From IMG/VR virus record IMGVR_UViG_3300045117_000212, positions 1 through 33,822 of that record: a DNA stretch of 33,822 nt. One strand, given 5' to 3'. Below are positions 1 through 6,900 of the stretch, in pieces. This stretch comes from a virus. How positions within the stretch are numbered: position 1 is the first letter of the stretch; each line of letters opens with the position of its first letter. A program made the position numbers and the translations under genes. The notes below the pieces were generated by a model. The model was not told the DNA's origin, made no database searches, and saw only the letters and a list, made by a program, of their open reading frames with translations.

Positions 1-1596
1 GATAAAAACGCCGATTATAATATCCTTATAGAAGGCGACAATTACCACGCCTTGGCGACTTTGAATTTTACTCACGCCAACAGCATTGACGTAATTTACA
101 TTGACCCTCCGTATAATACTGGCAATAAGGACTTCAAGTATAATGATAAGTGGGTGGATTTTGAAGACCAATATAGACACAGTAAGTGGCTCTCCTTCAT
201 GGAAAAAAGACTTAAACTTGCTAAAAACCTGTTAAAGGAAGACGGCGCAATTTTTATCTCAATTGATGATAACGAATTATATCAATTAAAGTTGCTTTGT
301 GATGGAATTTTTACAGAGCAGAACTATCTCAGAACTATGGTATGGAAGAAAAAAACTGGCGCAGGGACAGGAATAAAGCAGATTTTTGATGAACATGAGT
401 ATGTCCTTATTTACGCAAAAAATATTGGCAAGACGCGGACTTGGCGTTATGTAGATAATGACCATGGAAATTATAAAAATCCTGACAATGACCCGAGAGG
501 AGCTTGGGAGAGCTGTGCAATAACCGCACCTTCAAAAAATAGAAACCCAAGGCAATTATACTGCATGGAGATATATCCAAAAATGTCTCATAAAGATGTT
601 GAAAAGAAAAATGCAACTGGTGAAGCAGTAAAAATATTTGATTACTTAGACAATACAATTGTATTCCGAACTGGAATGTTTGACAAAGAAACATCTGAAT
701 TTGACGAAAAACATCAATGTTATCGTTTTATTCGCAGATGGGCGTATATCCCCGATTCAATGGAAAATGTTTTTGGAGAAAAACGAGTTTATTTAAATAA
801 GCAAAACATTCCTCGTTATAAAAAATTTGAGAATGAATATGGTGGAAAAGCATTGCCCAGTATTTATTATGATAATTTCTCAACCCAAGAGGGTAGCCAA
901 CAACTTAAACAGATGCTGCCCGATGCAAAAATGGATTATCCTAAACCAGTTGAACTTATCAAATATCTAATAAGCGCAACTACTGAAAAAAACGCAGCAG
1001 TTCTTGACTTTTTTGCAGGCTCAGGCACAACAGGGCACGCAGTATTGGAGCTAAACAAAGAAGACGGCGGCAACAGGAAGTTTATACTCTGCACAAATAA
1101 CGAAGACAACAATGGCGACGGGCTTAAAATATGCACAGACATATGCTACCCGCGCATTGAGAAGGTAATTAATGGCTACAAGACGCCTGACGGCGAAAAA
1201 GTGGAAGGCGTGGGCGGCAACTTGCGTTATTTCAAGACCGACTTTGTTGATAGCGCCCCAACAGCCAAGAACAAAAAGAAGATAGTGGACAAGTTCGCAG
1301 AGATGATTTGCCTGAAGGAAAACGCCTTTAACCTGATAAAGGACGGCGGACAGTTCAAAATATTCAACAACTCCAAGACTTACCTTGGCATTGTTTTTGA
1401 GACGGAAGCAATAGAGGGCTTTGTAAAGGAAGCCAAGAAAATTGACGGCAAGTTTAACGTTTACGTCTTTTCTCTGGATGACACAGTGCCGGAAAAGGAA
1501 TTTAAGGAGCTAAAGGACAGGATTAGCCTTTGTCCGATACCTGAGGCGATTTTGCACGTTTATAGAAGGGTGTTTAAGGATGATGATAACTCTTAA
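1..1596 (+). CDS. mod: Type III-like Mod DNA methyltransferase, 5' end outside window
   Basis: Probable adenine-N6 DNA methyltransferase of the type III Mod (beta-class) kind. The frame is open from base 1 (DKNADYNILIEGDNYHAL...), so the true start lies upstream and the TTG at 52 is internal. The catalytic motif IV, DPPYNTG, follows 'SIDVIYI' near residue 35, and the SAM-binding motif I, FFAGSGTTGHAV, lies about 300 residues later, which is the beta-class order. The middle (target recognition) part is variable. The visible 531 residues are close to the usual Mod length. No Res helicase is visible downstream, so it may be an orphan modification enzyme protecting viral DNA; what lies upstream is unknown. 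The stop overlaps the next ORF. Confident about the family, less about the methylated base. Confidence 0.9.
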   Translation, partial: DKNADYNILIEGDNYHALATLNFTHANSIDVIYIDPPYNTGNKDFKYNDKWVDFEDQYRHSKWLSFMEKRLKLAKNLLKEDGAIFISIDDNELYQLKLLCDGIFTEQNYLRTMVWKKKTGAGTGIKQIFDEHEYVLIYAKNIGKTRTWRYVDNDHGNYKNPDNDPRGAWESCAITAPSKNRNPRQLYCMEIYPKMSHKDVEKKNATGEAVKIFDYLDNTIVFRTGMFDKETSEFDEKHQCYRFIRRWAYIPDSMENVFGEKRVYLNKQNIPRYKKFENEYGGKALPSIYYDNFSTQEGSQQLKQMLPDAKMDYPKPVELIKYLISATTEKNAAVLDFFAGSGTTGHAVLELNKEDGGNRKFILCTNNEDNNGDGLKICTDICYPRIEKVINGYKTPDGEKVEGVGGNLRYFKTDFVDSAPTAKNKKKIVDKFAEMICLKENAFNLIKDGGQFKIFNNSKTYLGIVFETEAIEGFVKEAKKIDGKFNVYVFSLDDTVPEKEFKELKDRISLCPIPEAILHVYRRVFKDDDNS

Positions 1597-1792
1597 GAAT
1601 TACGAAAAGTATGTGGAAGAGCTGAAGGACACAGCGAGGGCGCGGGGTAATTGTATGAACACCCGCGAAGCCCTGAAAAAAGGCATCTGCGACAAAGCTC
1701 ACCCCTGTTCAAAATGGGTGTGGTGTGAGCGCGAGAAAGACCATAAAGGGTTCTGCACGGCGGTATTCCGAGGATGCGAGGTAATTGTATGA
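1580..1792 (+). CDS. Small Cys-rich protein
   Basis: Seventy codons from the ATG at 1580, which overlaps the end of the methyltransferase by 17 nt. A second in-frame ATG at 1655 gives 45 residues (MNTREALKKGICDKAHPC...). It may be the real start, because the sequence GGTAATTGTATGAAC around it recurs at the start of the next gene. The C-terminal half has five cysteines (C-D-K-A-H-P-C, W-C-E, F-C-T, G-C-E) that could bind a metal. No family recognised. First of a chain of small genes joined by ATGA overlaps. Confidence 0.5.
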   Translation: MMITLKNYEKYVEELKDTARARGNCMNTREALKKGICDKAHPCSKWVWCEREKDHKGFCTAVFRGCEVIV

Positions 1793-2049
1793 ACGTGAAA
1801 GAAGCCCTGAAAACCTACAAAGACCACATTGCCGCCATCAAAACAATATCAAGAAAAAGAAAGATAGAGGTAATCCGCCAGCATCATGGCAGCGAGGAAA
1901 AAATCTCAGTTGCCATGTCCATCCTCATGGAAAAGCGCATCTGCACCGAATGCGGCAGCAAGATGAAGGAAACCAGCCCGCACTCGTGGAGATGCCAGAA
2001 AAAGAATTGCAGGCTTGCGCAGTCAGGCGTGAGGCTGAATATAGGGTAA
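1789..2049 (+). CDS. Small zinc-ribbon-like protein
   Basis: Eighty-six residues starting MNVKEALKTYKDH. The ATG at 1789 overlaps the preceding TGA (ATGA) and has GAGGT six bases upstream. The N-terminal 55 residues are basic and probably helical. The C-terminal part has a C-T-E-C-G...W-R-C-Q-K-K-N-C arrangement typical of a zinc ribbon. The upstream leader and first codons duplicate those around 1655, so the two genes share a copied translation-start block. Possibly nucleic-acid binding; function unknown. Confidence 0.6.
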   Translation: MNVKEALKTYKDHIAAIKTISRKRKIEVIRQHHGSEEKISVAMSILMEKRICTECGSKMKETSPHSWRCQKKNCRLAQSGVRLNIG

Positions 2050-2054
2050 TAGCA

Positions 2055-2252
2055 ATGAGAAATTATATGTGCTGGTGCGGACACAGGTGGGAAGAACACA
2101 ACCAGTCAGACGCATACGGAACGTATTGCTGTCATTGGGGAATTGTCAATGGAATAAGACAGGGAAGCTGTAGATGTAAAAAATTCATCAGAAAAACAAA
2201 AGAAAATTGGTTCAAAAGCAAAACGCGCTATGCGTCAAGGGTGAGACCATGA
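2055..2252 (+). CDS. Cys/His-rich mini-protein (CxCGH ... CxCxxF type)
   Basis: Sixty-five residues. C-W-C-G-H-x4-H near the start, then C-C-H-W-G and a closing C-R-C-K-K-F. This C-x-C-G-H-x4-H ... C-x-C-x2-F plan is that of small zinc-binding proteins seen in many mobile elements. The start at 2055 is 5 nt after the preceding stop; the end overlaps the next start by ATGA. Three other genes in this cluster (2249, 2793, 3133) have variants of the same plan. Role unknown. Confidence 0.6.
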   Translation: MRNYMCWCGHRWEEHNQSDAYGTYCCHWGIVNGIRQGSCRCKKFIRKTKENWFKSKTRYASRVRP

Positions 2253-2587
2253 AAAACAAAGTAATCTCCCAATTCCCGACAGGCAGGTGCGAGACGTGCA
2301 AGCATGAAAATGAATATCACATAGAAGGAGAAGGTTGTTTCTATGGTACTGAAGTAAGAGGTTTGAAAATTCCTTGCAAGTTTGGGGCAGGAATAGAGTG
2401 CTGCAACTGTTATAAGTTCAAGCCCGAACGCCGCAAGGTCGTGGGGATTGAGATGGTTGAGGAAAGCGCAAGGAGTGCGGTGGCGAGCCGTGAGCCTGAC
2501 GCACGCAAGAACTCCGAAACGGCTGCGCCCTCAAAACAGAAAGTGAATACTGTCATGGGAACAAAAGAAATATGGGTGAGACCATGA
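2249..2587 (+). CDS. Cys/His-rich small protein, paralogue of the protein at 3133
   Basis: One hundred and twelve residues starting MKNKVISQFPTGRCETC. The start sits in a GGGTGAGACCATGA leader that recurs almost exactly at the next gene (2574-2600). Zinc-binding-like residues: C-E-T-C-K-H, H, C-F, C-C-N-C-Y-K-F-K-P. The blocks 'QFPTG-C-E-T-C' and 'FKPE...KVVGIEMVEE' are shared with the protein starting at 3133, so they are paralogues. The C-terminal 45 residues (Ala/Ser/Lys rich) do not match the paralogue and may be a degraded or frame-shifted extension. Function unknown. Confidence 0.55.
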   Translation: MKNKVISQFPTGRCETCKHENEYHIEGEGCFYGTEVRGLKIPCKFGAGIECCNCYKFKPERRKVVGIEMVEESARSAVASREPDARKNSETAAPSKQKVNTVMGTKEIWVRP

Positions 2588-2796
2588 CAAACAAAGTAAT
2601 CATCAAGCTGACTTGGGAGCAGTGCAAGGCAATTTCACACTATTACCAATTCCAAACGGTGGTCTTTTTGCTGCCAGAAAAACACATGCTCCGAAAACTG
2701 AAAGACAAAACACGGAACGCCGCCATAGGAGAAGGCATCGAAAAAATCAGGAAAAAACTGGATAACATAGCCGAAGAGTTGAAGATGGTCTTATGA
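2584..2796 (+). CDS. Small hypothetical protein, helical
   Basis: Seventy residues, MTNKVIIKLTWEQCKAISHYYQF.... ATGA overlaps at both ends and the leader GGGTGAGACCATGA is shared with the gene at 2249. The second half (KDKTRNAAIGEGIEKIRKK...) is charged and probably helical. It lacks the Cys/His pattern of its neighbours. Translation is probably coupled to theirs. No family recognised. Confidence 0.5.
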   Translation: MTNKVIIKLTWEQCKAISHYYQFQTVVFLLPEKHMLRKLKDKTRNAAIGEGIEKIRKKLDNIAEELKMVL

Positions 2797-2921
2797 AAAA
2801 ACACGAATGCTCTAACTGCCACCACAAGCATCGTTTCAGCAAAGGGCAGCACGAACGGAACAAGGACAAGGTGGGCAAGTGCATGAAGAAAGGCTGCACT
2901 TGCGGGAGGTTTTTGATATGA
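2793..2921 (+). CDS. Cys/His-rich mini-protein, 42 aa
   Basis: MKKHECSNCHHKHRF..., 42 residues, easily missed because of its length. It has C-x2-C-x-H-x-H, then G-K-C, and ends C-T-C-G-R-F, the same C-x2-C-H ... C-x-C-x2-F plan as the proteins at 2055 and 2249. ATGA overlaps with both neighbours (2793/2796 and 2918/2921) support it as a translated gene. Probably binds one zinc; role unknown. Confidence 0.6.
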   Translation: MKKHECSNCHHKHRFSKGQHERNKDKVGKCMKKGCTCGRFLI

Positions 2922-3136
2922 AAATAATCGAGATAGAATATGGAGAATTGCGAAGCACAGAAAGATATGGCAATGTCTGCCTCCATCTCAGAGCAAGCCT
3001 TGAAAAAAATGACAATGCCGACAACGTGCGCGAGGAACTCAAAAGGGAAGTGAAAAAAGAACTTGACCGTGAAGTAAAGCGCAGGAATGCGGCAGCTATG
3101 AGAACGATAAAGAAACTCACGGAGTGGGAACCATGA
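2918..3136 (+). CDS. Small charged helical protein
   Basis: Seventy-two residues, MKIIEIEYGELRSTERYGNV... The first 30 residues look like beta strands. The rest (REELKREVKKELDREVKRR) is a strongly charged helix, possibly a coiled coil. ATGA overlaps at both ends place it in the coupled early cluster. An alternative upstream start would overlap the previous gene widely and is less likely. Family not recognised. Confidence 0.55.
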   Translation: MKIIEIEYGELRSTERYGNVCLHLRASLEKNDNADNVREELKREVKKELDREVKRRNAAAMRTIKKLTEWEP

Positions 3137-3564
3137 AATTCTCACGCACCCTCTCCCCCTCGGAAATCGCAAAGGAGCTGGACATAGATTGTATCATTCC
3201 CCATCTCTGTGTAGGCGGAAATCTGGTTGGAGTAAAAAAATTCCCAGAAGGCGGAATAGGCAAACATGAAACTCTCTTATCAATCGGCTCCCAATTCCCG
3301 ACAGGCGGGTGCGAAACATGTGGTTGTTCTGAAAGCAACCATAGCAACGGGGAATTTGGAAGATTTTGCTTCAGCCATAAGACCTATCTTTCAATGGAGG
3401 AATATCCAAGTGTTATCTGCAATGAGTTCAAGCCCGAACTCGGCAAGGTCGTGGGGATTGAGATGGTTGAAGAGTGCAAATGCGGGCATGAACAAGGAGA
3501 AGAGTGCGACATCTGTGGAAGCAAACCAATGCAGAAAGTAAAGATAACTATGGAGGTCGATTGA
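3133..3564 (+). CDS. Two-part Cys-rich protein, paralogue of the protein at 2249
   Basis: One hundred and forty-three residues. The N-terminal 50 (MKFSRTLSPSEIAKELDID...) form a separate small domain of unknown function. Residues 50-115 repeat the 2249 protein: QFPTG-G-C-E-T-C-G, H, C-F, C-N-E-F-K-P-E, then KVVGIEMVEE. The end adds C-K-C-G-H ... C-D-I-C-G, another possible zinc site. The ATG overlaps the preceding stop. The shared DNA around 'cccgac-aggc' and 'ggtcgtggggattgag' shows a recent duplication. Function unknown. Confidence 0.6.
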   Translation: MKFSRTLSPSEIAKELDIDCIIPHLCVGGNLVGVKKFPEGGIGKHETLLSIGSQFPTGGCETCGCSESNHSNGEFGRFCFSHKTYLSMEEYPSVICNEFKPELGKVVGIEMVEECKCGHEQGEECDICGSKPMQKVKITMEVD

Positions 3565-3565
3565 G

Positions 3566-3844
3566 ATGAAAGTCGGAATCGTGTCAATAGACGCAGGCCC
3601 AGAAACCCGGGAGTTTGCAAGGGCATGGTTGGTCATAACTCTAATCGGGCTGGTCATGGCGGCAGTCCTGCAAGGCGCGGCGGGCAGGAAAGTCAGCGAA
3701 GCAAACTGCACAGCTGTCGCTCAAGTCTCGGCGGCACAGGCATACTGCCTCACGCAACAGAACTTCGCTCAGGACGCGGTCCAATTAAACAGCACCCACG
3801 TCGCTGTGTATGCCAGCAGGTTCGACGCACGTTGCTTCCGATAG
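3566..3844 (+). CDS. Small membrane protein
   Basis: Ninety-two residues. A hydrophobic segment at about 20-38 (AWLVITLIGLVMAAVLQG) is a likely membrane anchor. The outer part contains two cysteines close to the segment, two N-X-S/T sequons and a C-terminal C-F-R. The SD-like GGAGGT lies about 14 nt before the ATG at 3566. It may modify the host surface or be an early membrane protein; nothing more specific can be said. Last gene before a new promoter. Confidence 0.55.
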   Translation: MKVGIVSIDAGPETREFARAWLVITLIGLVMAAVLQGAAGRKVSEANCTAVAQVSAAQAYCLTQQNFAQDAVQLNSTHVAVYASRFDARCFR

Positions 3845-3851
3845 TGTCAGC

Positions 3852-3865
3852 TTAATAAATATTAA
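3852..3865 (+). promoter_or_regulatory. TATA box for the gene at 3888
   Basis: TTAATAAATATTAA in a 43-nt gap. Its end is about 23 nt before the ATG at 3888, the spacing expected for a leaderless archaeal transcript. A GGAG at 3875 could instead act as SD on a slightly longer RNA. Confidence 0.5.
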
Positions 3866-3887
3866 TGAATTTAATGGAGTGGTTCAA

Positions 3888-4058
3888 ATGGAACGACTGT
3901 CGATATACCGTCTGCAGGAGCCGAACGAGGGACAGTTCTCAACCGTCTTCTCGAACAGGGCAAAGAAGCAGATGCTAAAGGACGGTTGGGAAAAAGGCTG
4001 CTTCTTCGAGGCAATCAGAAAAAGCAAGACGGAAATACTTTTGAAGAGGCTACCATAA
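3888..4058 (+). CDS. Small hypothetical protein
   Basis: Fifty-six residues, MERLSIYRLQEPNEGQFSTVF.... Basic, no cysteine cluster except one Cys, no membrane segment. The stop overlaps the start of the ParB/methyltransferase gene (TAATG), so the two are probably translated together from the promoter at 3852. Family not recognised. Confidence 0.5.
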   Translation: MERLSIYRLQEPNEGQFSTVFSNRAKKQMLKDGWEKGCFFEAIRKSKTEILLKRLP

Positions 4059-5409
4059 TGGACATAACTTTCATAAAAAACGAGCTTCTCCCCCCAGAAC
4101 AGCTCATACAAGACCCAGACAACCCGAACGAAATGAACAACGCCGAATTCGTCGCACTGAAGGCAAACATCGCGCAATACGGCATCCTTGAGCCGGTAGT
4201 CATCGACCAGGACAGCAACATCGTGGACGGCCAGCACCGCTCCATGGCTGCAAAGGAGCTGGGCATCCAAGTCCCCTGCGTGCGCTTCAACATACCCAAC
4301 CCGACAGACAGGCGCATCATCCGCCAAACCCTGAACAAGCTGAGGGGCAAGCACAACCCGCTTAAGGACGCGGAGGAGTTCATAGCCATCCTGAAGGCAA
4401 ATGAGGAAAAGAAGCTCTTCGACCTCACAAGCATCAGGGAAAACGAATTCTACCGGACCATCGCCCAAAAGCAGTCCGAGCAGGAAAAGGATGCCGTCCC
4501 AGAGCCGCCAGAAACGCCAATCACGCAGCCAGGCGACCTTTGGGTAATCGGAGAACACAAAATCATGTGCGGCGACTCCTGCAGCCCAGAGGACGTGGCA
4601 AAGCTTATGGGGGGGGAGAAAAAGCCCATATCGTCATCACCGACCCACCATACGGAGTGGACTACATAGCCCAAATAGAGGGCAGGGAGGGCACAACGAG
4701 CAAATGGAAGCACATCAAGGGGGACGAGCTGAAAGGCAAGGCGCTGCAGGACTTCTGCGCCAAATTCCTCCGCAATATCCAAACCCATACCACCGAAGAT
4801 AGCGCATATTACATTTTTTTTGGCATGAAGACCTTCCACCACTTATTGGCAGCCATGGACGAAACGGAAGTCTATTACGCTTTGCCCCTAATTTGGAGCA
4901 AATCACGCCCGACCATCAGCTGGGCAAAATACCACCCAGACTACGAGATAATGGCTTATGGGGGCAACGGAGCCAAACAGAAGCCCCACAGGGAAAAGGC
5001 AGTGCCAGCATCTGCCGCCCAGGCAAGGAACGACTACCGTCCCGACTACGAGCCAATCGCCTTCAGCGGACATGGCAGCAAACCCAACCAAACGCGGTGG
5101 TTCGCCAAATACGACCAAAACACCACATGGTTCGTCAAACCAGACAACAGTCTCAGCTACGCTCATCCAACTCAAAAGCCCGTGGAGTTGGCCGAACGCG
5201 CCCTGCTGAACAGCTCAAGGGAAGGGGAAGTCTGCCTCGACCTCTTCACAGGCTCAGGATTTACTGCCATAGCCTGCCACAAGCTCAAGCGCATCTTCAG
5301 GGGCATGGAGCTGGAATGTTCTTATGTCGATGTGAGTGTTCAGAGATTAGAACATTACTCTGGTTTGAAAGCGAAATTAATTCGCAACGGCGAGGAAGTG
5401 AAGTTTTAA
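4058..5409 (+). CDS. ParB-like domain fused to DNA methyltransferase, frame broken at a G8 run
   Basis: Residues 1-100 are a ParB/sulfiredoxin-type domain with the G-Q-H-R-S motif (DGQHRSMAAKEL). Then comes a linker and the typical 'GDLWVIGEHKIMCGD' entry into a beta-class methyltransferase: DPPYGVDY (motif IV) and later LDLFTGSGFTA (motif I). Similar fusions are known in phages, often next to packaging genes. The reading frame ends at 4669 in the first frame. The methyltransferase continues in the -1 frame, with the switch at eight consecutive G (4609-4616). The two parts together give about 450 residues, a normal full length. Either the sequence has a G too few, or the locus is phase-variable, or the ribosome or polymerase slips here. 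Confidence 0.8.
4609..4616 (+). other. Homopolymer G8 at the frame switch
   Basis: Eight G directly after the ATG codon of K-L-M. Nine G (or a -1 slip) would join the ParB and methyltransferase frames. G tracts of this kind drive phase variation in many methyltransferases and are also a common site of sequencing error. Confidence 0.75.
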
Positions 5410-5415
5410 AAATCA

Positions 5416-6030
5416 ATGCGACGTAACCATGTCATGATTGAAAAATATTGGATGTGCAATTGGTGTGGCGAGAAAAAGGAAGCCCGACCACCTACAACGA
5501 ATGCGACATGTGAAAAATGCCAACGAGGTAAATTCCGATGTATAATGCGATGCAACTGCCAGAAACTCTTCCATCCCAACTCCAAGAGTCTTCAATTTTG
5601 CAGTCGGAAATGCGCCTACAAATATCGACGAACGCACGAACAAAGGGGAATTCCCAAACCATATCTCTGGCGTGCAAGAATAGGGGCATGTATCAAATGC
5701 GGAAAAGAGTTCCGCGCAGTCAAAGACTTCAAAAACCGAAAACAAAAATATTGCTCAAAGGCATGTTGGGCAACTCGTTCTGGAAGACCTCGCTGGAAAA
5801 GCAAAAGACTGACACTTGCATCGCTTGCGCAAATAAGAAAATGGCGCAAGACGATCTTCAATCGGGACAGAGGAAGATGCGTGCAATGCGGTTCAGACTA
5901 TCGGCTCGAGGCAGATCACATTCTGCCAGTTTCGCAAAGACCCGATTTAATTCTCAACGTAGACAATGGGCGAACACTCTGCCACGAATGCCACAAGCAA
6001 ACCGACACCTACGGAGCGAATCTCAAATAG
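5416..6030 (+). CDS. HNH endonuclease with zinc fingers
   Basis: Two hundred and four residues. The C-terminal HNH nuclease core runs FNRDRGRCVQCG ... LEADHILPVS ... NGRTLCHECH, with the catalytic D-H and zinc C-x2-C pairs. Three or four further C-x2-C pairs lie upstream (C-N-W-C-G, C-E-K-C, C-I-K-C-G, C-S-K-A-C), giving an unusually zinc-rich N-terminus. An HNH gene just before the terminase is common in HK97-like phages, where it aids DNA cutting for packaging; it could also be a homing nuclease. A TATA-like TTTTAAAAA at 5404-5412 overlaps the upstream stop and lies about 23 nt before a second in-frame ATG at 5434, which may be the real, leaderless start. Confidence 0.85.
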   Translation: MRRNHVMIEKYWMCNWCGEKKEARPPTTNATCEKCQRGKFRCIMRCNCQKLFHPNSKSLQFCSRKCAYKYRRTHEQRGIPKPYLWRARIGACIKCGKEFRAVKDFKNRKQKYCSKACWATRSGRPRWKSKRLTLASLAQIRKWRKTIFNRDRGRCVQCGSDYRLEADHILPVSQRPDLILNVDNGRTLCHECHKQTDTYGANLK

Positions 6031-6069
6031 CGGCGGACAGGAAATAATACCAAAACGACGTGAGCATCC

Positions 6070-6570
6070 ATGGAAGAAAACAACACAGAAACAGCACAAA
6101 AAAACACCCAAACGCAGCAACAAAGCACACCTACAGCACAAAAAGAACACAAAAACACAGAACATGCGCAGGCAGCCAGTTTCACAAGTTTGACAAAAAT
6201 AAGAGTTTCTAAGAAAAAAGCCCTTATGATACAACTCGCCCAAAAGCACAAAGGAGCCAATTTGGGGGAGAGGTGCAGAATGGTCGGAATAAGCCGGCAG
6301 ACGCACTACAATTGGTTGCACAAGGACGAGCACTACAAATCACGAATGGACGAGGCAAGCGAGGACTTCGTAGACACGCTCGAGGCAACCGCCTACACCC
6401 TTGCGTTGGAGAAGAATCCCCAAGTGCTGCTCGCAACCCTGAAAGCCAAGGCAAAGGACAGGGGTTGGGGGGACGACCCGAAGGCTTTGGTGCAGCTCAA
6501 CCAAGGCTTCCAGCTCAACATCGTGGCGCCAGAAGAGAAGAAGGAAAAGAAAGAAGCTGTGAAATCCTAA
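6070..6570 (+). CDS. terS: Terminase small subunit
   Basis: One hundred and sixty-six residues. The first 50 are low-complexity, rich in Thr/Gln/Asn/Lys. A helix-turn-helix follows (GERCRMVGISRQTHYNWLHKD), then the region DFVDTLEATAYTLALEKNPQ...LKAKAKDRGWG seen in phBC6A51-type small terminases. It would recognise viral DNA and load the large subunit. Position before the large terminase supports this. The N-terminal tail is longer than usual. Confidence 0.8.
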   Translation: MEENNTETAQKNTQTQQQSTPTAQKEHKNTEHAQAASFTSLTKIRVSKKKALMIQLAQKHKGANLGERCRMVGISRQTHYNWLHKDEHYKSRMDEASEDFVDTLEATAYTLALEKNPQVLLATLKAKAKDRGWGDDPKALVQLNQGFQLNIVAPEEKKEKKEAVKS

Positions 6571-6575
6571 GAACC

Positions 6576-6606
6576 AAACCTAATATTTTATAAGTTTATT
6601 AGGTTT
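6576..6606 (+). promoter_or_regulatory. Promoter inside a 10-bp inverted repeat
   Basis: Arms AAACCTAATA (6576-6585) and TATTAGGTTT (6597-6606) are perfectly complementary. The 11-nt spacer holds TTTTATAA, a TATA box about 32 nt before the ATG at 6625, so a short leader with GGTGG is expected. The dyad could be an operator over the TATA box, or a hairpin ending the upstream transcript. Confidence 0.5.
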
Positions 6607-6624
6607 TGTTAGGTTGGTGGTTGC

Positions 6625-6900
6625 ATGCCAACAGCGCACATAAGCAAAAACTTAGAAAAAATCATAAACGAAAACGTCCAAGGGGAAGGAACCCTCGGAG
6701 CCAAACTCGAAGCCTACATAAACGAACACGGCGCACGCGAAGAGACACTTGCCAAGGAAAACGAATTCCTGCGAAAAGAGATAGTTTCCCGACTTCCGAG
6801 CATCATATCAGTCGAAACAACACCAACACTAACCACAGTAGACTACGCACGCATCGAACGCATCATCAAGACTGCGCTCGAATCCGCGATGGCGAGATAA
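6625..6900 (+). CDS. Small coiled-coil protein between the terminase genes
   Basis: Ninety-one residues, MPTAHISKNLEKIINEN.... The middle (NEHGAREETLAKENEFLRKEI) is a probable coiled coil; the C-terminus is another helix. GGTGG lies 4 nt before the ATG. The stop overlaps the large-terminase start (TAATG), so the two are coupled. A packaging accessory role is inferred from position only. Confidence 0.6.
   Translation: MPTAHISKNLEKIINENVQGEGTLGAKLEAYINEHGAREETLAKENEFLRKEIVSRLPSIISVETTPTLTTVDYARIERIIKTALESAMAR

Noticed and set aside
3884-4558. 224-codon minus-strand ORF opposite the ParB domain
   Set aside because: The + strand codes for a recognisable ParB domain; the antisense has no motif.
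6606-6899. 98-residue N-terminal extension of the large terminase
   Set aside because: It is the second frame of the coiled-coil gene (Arg/His rich), and the terminase has a normal coupled start at 6900.
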